Below are positions 60,727-64,000 of a DNA stretch of 64,000 nucleotides, piece after piece (positions within the stretch are counted from its first letter, which is position 1; each line of letters starts with the position of its first letter). Location: positions 1 through 64,000 of the forward strand of contig NZ_CAOJCN010000013.1 in assembly GCF_948329515.1 (NCBI RefSeq), read 5' to 3'. The position numbers were made by a program, and so were the translations under genes. The notes under the pieces are model-generated. The model had not been told where the DNA came from, did not search any database, and worked only from the letters and a program-made list of their open reading frames with translations. The DNA is from Cohnella rhizoplanae. Lineage in GTDB: Bacteria; Bacillota; Bacilli; Paenibacillales; Paenibacillaceae.

Positions 60727-61725
60727 ATGACGCTGCGCAAAGTTAAGATCTGCGGGACCGGCAAGTATCTGCCCGGCCGTCCCGTCACCGATATCGAGAT
60801 GGACGAGCGGCTCGGCGTCGCTCGCGGATGGACGCGGAAAACCACGGACGTCGCCGTCCGTTACTTCGCGAACGGGGAGACCGCGTCCGAGATGGGCGCG
60901 AAGGCCGCGCACGCCGCGCTGGCGGACGCGAACCTGCGCTTCGAGGACATCGACTGCCTCGTCTGCGCCAGCGGCACCCGGGAGCAGGCGCTGCCCTGCA
61001 CCGCCGTCTATATTCAGCACGCGATGGGCCAGCAGCGCTCGGGCGTCCCCGCCTTCGACGTCGACGCGACCTGCCTCAGCTTCCTGAACGCGCTGGACGT
61101 CATGTCCTGCATGATCGCCGCCGGCCGCTACCGACGCGTGTTGATCGTGTCGACCGAGATCGCCTCGCTCGGGCTGGACTGGTCGCACAAGGAGAGCGCA
61201 GCCCTGTTCGGAGACGGCGCAGCCGCCGTCGTGCTCGGTCCCGCCGCGGACGGGGAGACGTCCGCCATCGTAGGCGCGTCGCTGCGCACCTACAGCGAAG
61301 GCGCCCCGTACTCGGAGATCCGCGCCGGGGGGTCGAAGCGGCACCCGCGCGGGCCGCTGCCCGCAGAACCGGAAGACTACCTGTTCCGCATGGACGGACC
61401 CGCGATTTTCAAGATGGCCGCCCGGCTCCTGCCCGCCTTCACCGACGACCTGCTGCGGGACACCGGCACGCGCATGGCAGACTTCAAGGCGGTCGTGCCC
61501 CACCAAGGAAGCGCGATGGCGGTGCGCCTGCTGCGCAAGAAGCTGGGCATCTCGGCGTCTCAGCTCGTCTACATCACGCCGGAGCACGGCAACACGATCG
61601 CGGCCTCCATCCCGATGGGACTGCACGAGGCGATCCGCGCGGGACGGATCGTCCGCGGCGACCGGGTGCTGCTCATCGGCACGGCCGCAGGGCTGACGCT
61701 CGGCGGGCTCGTCCTTGATTACTGA
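60727..61725 (+). CDS. KAS III-like thiolase-fold condensing enzyme (OleA-like)
   Basis: 332 aa with the full catalytic triad of the FabH/OleA group: Cys116 in DVDATCLSF, His259 in VVPHQGSAM and Asn289 in PEHGNT. It would condense acyl thioesters. Glu/Trp residues that fix acetyl-CoA selectivity in FabH are not obvious, and it is not in a fatty-acid gene cluster. The ATG at 60727 follows GGAAGGAG; codons upstream lack a site. The next gene begins within its last codons. Together with the OleD-like dehydrogenase it suggests a fatty-acyl-derived product such as a head-to-head ketone, beta-lactone or related lipid (inference). Confidence 0.9.
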   Translation: MTLRKVKICGTGKYLPGRPVTDIEMDERLGVARGWTRKTTDVAVRYFANGETASEMGAKAAHAALADANLRFEDIDCLVCASGTREQALPCTAVYIQHAMGQQRSGVPAFDVDATCLSFLNALDVMSCMIAAGRYRRVLIVSTEIASLGLDWSHKESAALFGDGAAAVVLGPAADGETSAIVGASLRTYSEGAPYSEIRAGGSKRHPRGPLPAEPEDYLFRMDGPAIFKMAARLLPAFTDDLLRDTGTRMADFKAVVPHQGSAMAVRLLRKKLGISASQLVYITPEHGNTIAASIPMGLHEAIRAGRIVRGDRVLLIGTAAGLTLGGLVLDY

Positions 61726-63001
61726 GCCGCGGGCGGGAGGCCGGGGAGACGACGTCGCGTGGAAAAGCGGCAGCACAGGCGGCAGCCAGCGCATCCTGCT
61801 CACCGGCGGGAGGGCGCCCGCGGCGCTGGAGCTCGCCCGTCTGCTGCGGTCCGCCGGCCATACGGTGTTCGCGGCGGAGAGCGCGCCCCGCCATCTCTGC
61901 CGCGCGTCCCGCGCCGTCGAGCGGAGCTTCGCCGTGCCTGCGCCTGCGTCCGATCCGCGCGGCTTCGCCGACGCGTTGAGCCGGCTCGCGGCCGAGCATC
62001 GCATCGACGCGCTCGTCCCGACCTGCGAGGAGATCTTCCATATCTCCCGCGGATTAGACCGGTTCCCGAGCGGTTGCAGCGTACTAGCCTCGCCGCTCGA
62101 TTCACTCGACCGCCTTCACCATAAGGGCAGCTTCATCCGCGCGGCGGAGCAAGCGGGGCTGCCCGCGCCGCGGACGGTGTCCGTGGCGTCGCCCGATGGA
62201 TGGCTGCCGCTGCTCGCCGATCCGGACTTCGCCGATGGGCTCGTGCTCAAGCCCGCCTACTCTCGGTTCGCCTCGCGCGTGATCCTGATCGACGCTCGCG
62301 GCGGTCGCGATGCCTTGTCCCTTTCGGTCAGGGAAGCGACCGTGCGCAGGCTGGCAGCGTCCGGCATCGCGCCGGAGCGACCCTGGGTCGCCCAAAAGCT
62401 GCTACGCGGCGTGGAGTGGTGCACCTATGGCGTCGCGCACGACGGCGCGCTGACGGCGTTCGCCGCCTACCGCAGCCGCTTCCGCGCCGGCCGGGGCGCC
62501 AGCATTCACTTCCGCGCCGAGCCCCATCCGGCGCTGATGGACTGGGTGTCGCGGTTCGTGCGCCATGCGCGATTCACCGGCCAGATCGCGTTCGACTTCA
62601 TGGCGCTGCCGGACGGCGCCGTCTATCCGCTCGAGTGCAATCCGCGGGCGACGAGCGGCATCCATCTGTTCACGCCGGCGGACGGACTCGCCGAGGCGCT
62701 GCTCTCGCCGGAGCGGCTGATCGCGGGCGGGACGGTCGCGACGCCCGCGCCCGGCGCCGGCGCCATGCTGTCCGCCGCGATGCTGACATACGGGCTCGCG
62801 CAGGCCGCACGCGAGCGCCGCCTATCCGAGTGGCTGCGCGCCTTCGCCGGCAGCCGGGACGCGGTGTACCGGCGCGGGGACGCCGGACCCGCCGCCGAGC
62901 AGCTGCGGCTGTATGCCTGGCTGCGGCGGACCGCTGCCAAGCGCGGCGTGACGCTTCAGGAAGCGTCGACAATCGATATCGAATGGAATGGTGAACGATG
63001 A
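61715..63001 (+). CDS. ATP-grasp protein
   Basis: About 428 aa from a TTG at 61715 that overlaps the end of the KAS III gene by 11 bases; no other start is in frame before the fold begins, and the ribosome site is weak, so coupling is likely. An N-terminal pre-ATP-grasp Rossmann-like region (about 27-120) precedes the ATP-grasp domain (about 130-330), which includes GLVLKPAYSRFASRVI and the metal-binding ECNPRATSGIH. ATP-grasp enzymes join a carboxylate to an amine, thiol or other nucleophile through an acyl-phosphate. Its presence between condensing enzyme and dehydrogenase is unlike the OleABCD system, where an AMP-forming ligase (OleC) is used. Substrates unknown. Confidence 0.87.
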   Translation: MITEPRAGGRGDDVAWKSGSTGGSQRILLTGGRAPAALELARLLRSAGHTVFAAESAPRHLCRASRAVERSFAVPAPASDPRGFADALSRLAAEHRIDALVPTCEEIFHISRGLDRFPSGCSVLASPLDSLDRLHHKGSFIRAAEQAGLPAPRTVSVASPDGWLPLLADPDFADGLVLKPAYSRFASRVILIDARGGRDALSLSVREATVRRLAASGIAPERPWVAQKLLRGVEWCTYGVAHDGALTAFAAYRSRFRAGRGASIHFRAEPHPALMDWVSRFVRHARFTGQIAFDFMALPDGAVYPLECNPRATSGIHLFTPADGLAEALLSPERLIAGGTVATPAPGAGAMLSAAMLTYGLAQAARERRLSEWLRAFAGSRDAVYRRGDAGPAAEQLRLYAWLRRTAAKRGVTLQEASTIDIEWNGER

Positions 63002-63996
63002 CCAGAGCGTTAGTCACCGGCGCGACCGGCTCCCTCGGACGGGCGGCCGCGCTGCGTCTTGCCGGGTCGGGTTGGGAAGTGACCGGCGTCGGGCGGAATG
63101 CCGAGGCTGGCCGACGGCTGGAAGCTGACGGCATCGCGTTCCGCCGGATCGATATCGGGCGGGAGCCGGAGGAGATCGCCGAGGCCTGCGCGGACCAGGA
63201 TTATGTCATTCACTGCGCGGCGTTGTCCTCGCCGTGGGGCCGCTACCGCGACTTCGAGGCGGCGAACGTCGCGGGCACCGCGCATGTCGCGGCCGGCTGC
63301 CTCCGCCACGGCGTCCGCAGGCTCGTGCACGTATCTACGCCGAGCGTATACTTCGACTACGCCGACCGGCTCCTTATCTCCGAGACGGCCGCGCTGCCCC
63401 GCCGGCCGGTCAACGCTTACGCGGCGACCAAGCTGATCGCGGAACGAATCGTACAGGAGGCGTCAGCCCGGGGACTGGACGCGGTCATTCTGCGCCCGAG
63501 AGCCATCTTCGGGCCCGAGGACGGCTCGCTTTTCCCCCGTCTCATGCGCGTGAACGAACTGCGCGGCATCCCGCTTATCGGCGGCGGCCAGGCGCTGCTC
63601 GACCTCACCTATGCGGACAACGTGGTCGACGCCCTAGTGGCAGCCTGCCTGGCGCCGGCCGAAGCGTCCGGGCGCATCTTCAACATCTCGAACGGCGAGC
63701 CCGCCAAGCTTATCGACCTGCTGCGGCGCCTGTTCGGGCTGCTGGAGCAGCCGCTTCGCACGCGGACGGTCCCGCTGCGCGCGGCGCTGGCCGCGGGCGC
63801 CTGGATGGAGAGCGCATATCGGATCGCGCCCTTTCTCGGCGCGGAGCCGCCCTTCACCCGTTACACCGTCGGTCTGCTCGCGTACAGCCAGACGCTCGAC
63901 ATCTCGGCGGCGCGCCGGACGCTCGGGTACGAGCCGCGCGTCGGCGTGGACGAGGGCCTGCAGCGATTCGCGGCCTGGTGGAGGACGAACCGATGA
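62998..63996 (+). CDS. OleD-like NAD(P)-dependent epimerase/3-beta-HSD-family dehydrogenase
   Basis: 332 aa, extended short-chain dehydrogenase. Nucleotide-binding TGATGSLGRAAALRLAGSGW, Ser/Thr in HVSTPSVYFDYADR, catalytic Tyr/Lys in NAYAATK, and the C-terminal RYTVGLLAYSQTLDISAAR motif, which is typical of OleD-type 2-alkyl-3-ketoacid reductases and their relatives. It overlaps the ATP-grasp gene by four bases (ATGA). It probably reduces a beta-keto product of the condensing enzyme (inference). Confidence 0.9.
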   Translation: MTRALVTGATGSLGRAAALRLAGSGWEVTGVGRNAEAGRRLEADGIAFRRIDIGREPEEIAEACADQDYVIHCAALSSPWGRYRDFEAANVAGTAHVAAGCLRHGVRRLVHVSTPSVYFDYADRLLISETAALPRRPVNAYAATKLIAERIVQEASARGLDAVILRPRAIFGPEDGSLFPRLMRVNELRGIPLIGGGQALLDLTYADNVVDALVAACLAPAEASGRIFNISNGEPAKLIDLLRRLFGLLEQPLRTRTVPLRAALAAGAWMESAYRIAPFLGAEPPFTRYTVGLLAYSQTLDISAARRTLGYEPRVGVDEGLQRFAAWWRTNR

Positions 63997-64000
63997 GCGC
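63993..64000 (+). CDS. start of a further operon gene, cut by the window end
   Basis: ATG at 63993 overlaps the dehydrogenase stop (ATGA), with TGGAGG eight bases upstream inside that gene. Only two codons are visible, so no product can be named. The spacing matches the previous coupled junction and indicates that the operon continues. Confidence 0.5.

Noticed and set aside
60397..62004. Minus-strand open frame of 535 codons over the repeat array and KAS III gene
   Set aside because: It is antisense to a catalytically intact enzyme gene and crosses the 50/51-bp array.

Overview
The window is about 65% G+C and its genes carry strong purine-rich ribosome binding sites. It encodes HprK, an SLH-domain surface protein, a BclB-type exosporium protein, a GntR/LacI-type sugar regulator and many lipoproteins with Ser/Ala/Gly-rich linkers. 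Together these point to a chromosomal segment of a high-GC, spore-forming Firmicute of the Paenibacillaceae (Cohnella- or Paenibacillus-like). That assignment is inferred from gene content. No rRNA, tRNA, CRISPR array, intact insertion sequence or prophage was recognised.

Layout. 1-394 is an AT-rich island without an intact gene. 395-4714: a putative sulfur-scavenging operon (AhpD-like protein, flavin monooxygenase, sulfurtransferase) diverges from a LysR regulator. 4743-7990: a tripartite tricarboxylate transporter (TctABC). 8157-12321: a large SLH surface protein and its terminator. 12482-18563: a nucleoside uptake and salvage operon (BMP-family lipoprotein, ATPase, two permeases, a sulfite-oxidase-fold protein, a nucleoside phosphorylase). 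18673-25368: a tandem-domain MerR regulator, a VOC protein with an abnormal start, two CgeD-like glycosyltransferases, an aldo/keto reductase, an MFS transporter and an orphan, divergent HprK. 25697-36254: a second presumed sulfur/peptide locus (flavin monooxygenase, peptide-type ABC transporter, remnant of an M20 amidohydrolase, MFS transporter, small beta-rich protein, acyl-CoA-dehydrogenase-like protein). 36725-43782: a two-component system, three exported proteins and a collagen-like BclB protein. 43960-49376: small regulator-centred modules (ArsR-like, MerR with a MerF-like transporter, MerR with a reductase, a glutamine-amidotransferase-like protein, a WYL regulator). 49532-52597: an epoxide hydrolase, an ECF41 sigma factor and its probable NmrA-like target. 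52686-58112: an arabinoside-type operon (GH43 plus ABC transporter) and its divergent regulator. 58170-60067: an SGNH hydrolase, a TetR regulator and a DoxX protein. 60190-60600: a 50/51-bp tandem repeat array. 60727-64000: an operon of a KAS III-like enzyme, an ATP-grasp protein and an OleD-like dehydrogenase that runs off the window edge.

The segment consists mostly of self-contained modules, each pairing a regulator with transport or enzyme genes. Several show legible control sites: two MerR promoters with 19-bp spacers around perfect dyads, an ECF41-type promoter, a WYL-type palindrome, a TetR-type palindrome and a cre-like site. The strongest candidates for under-described biology are the KAS III/ATP-grasp/dehydrogenase operon, the stalk-domain/collagen/BclB fusion, the sulfite-oxidase-fold gene inside a nucleoside operon, and the three repeat-rich intergenic regions.
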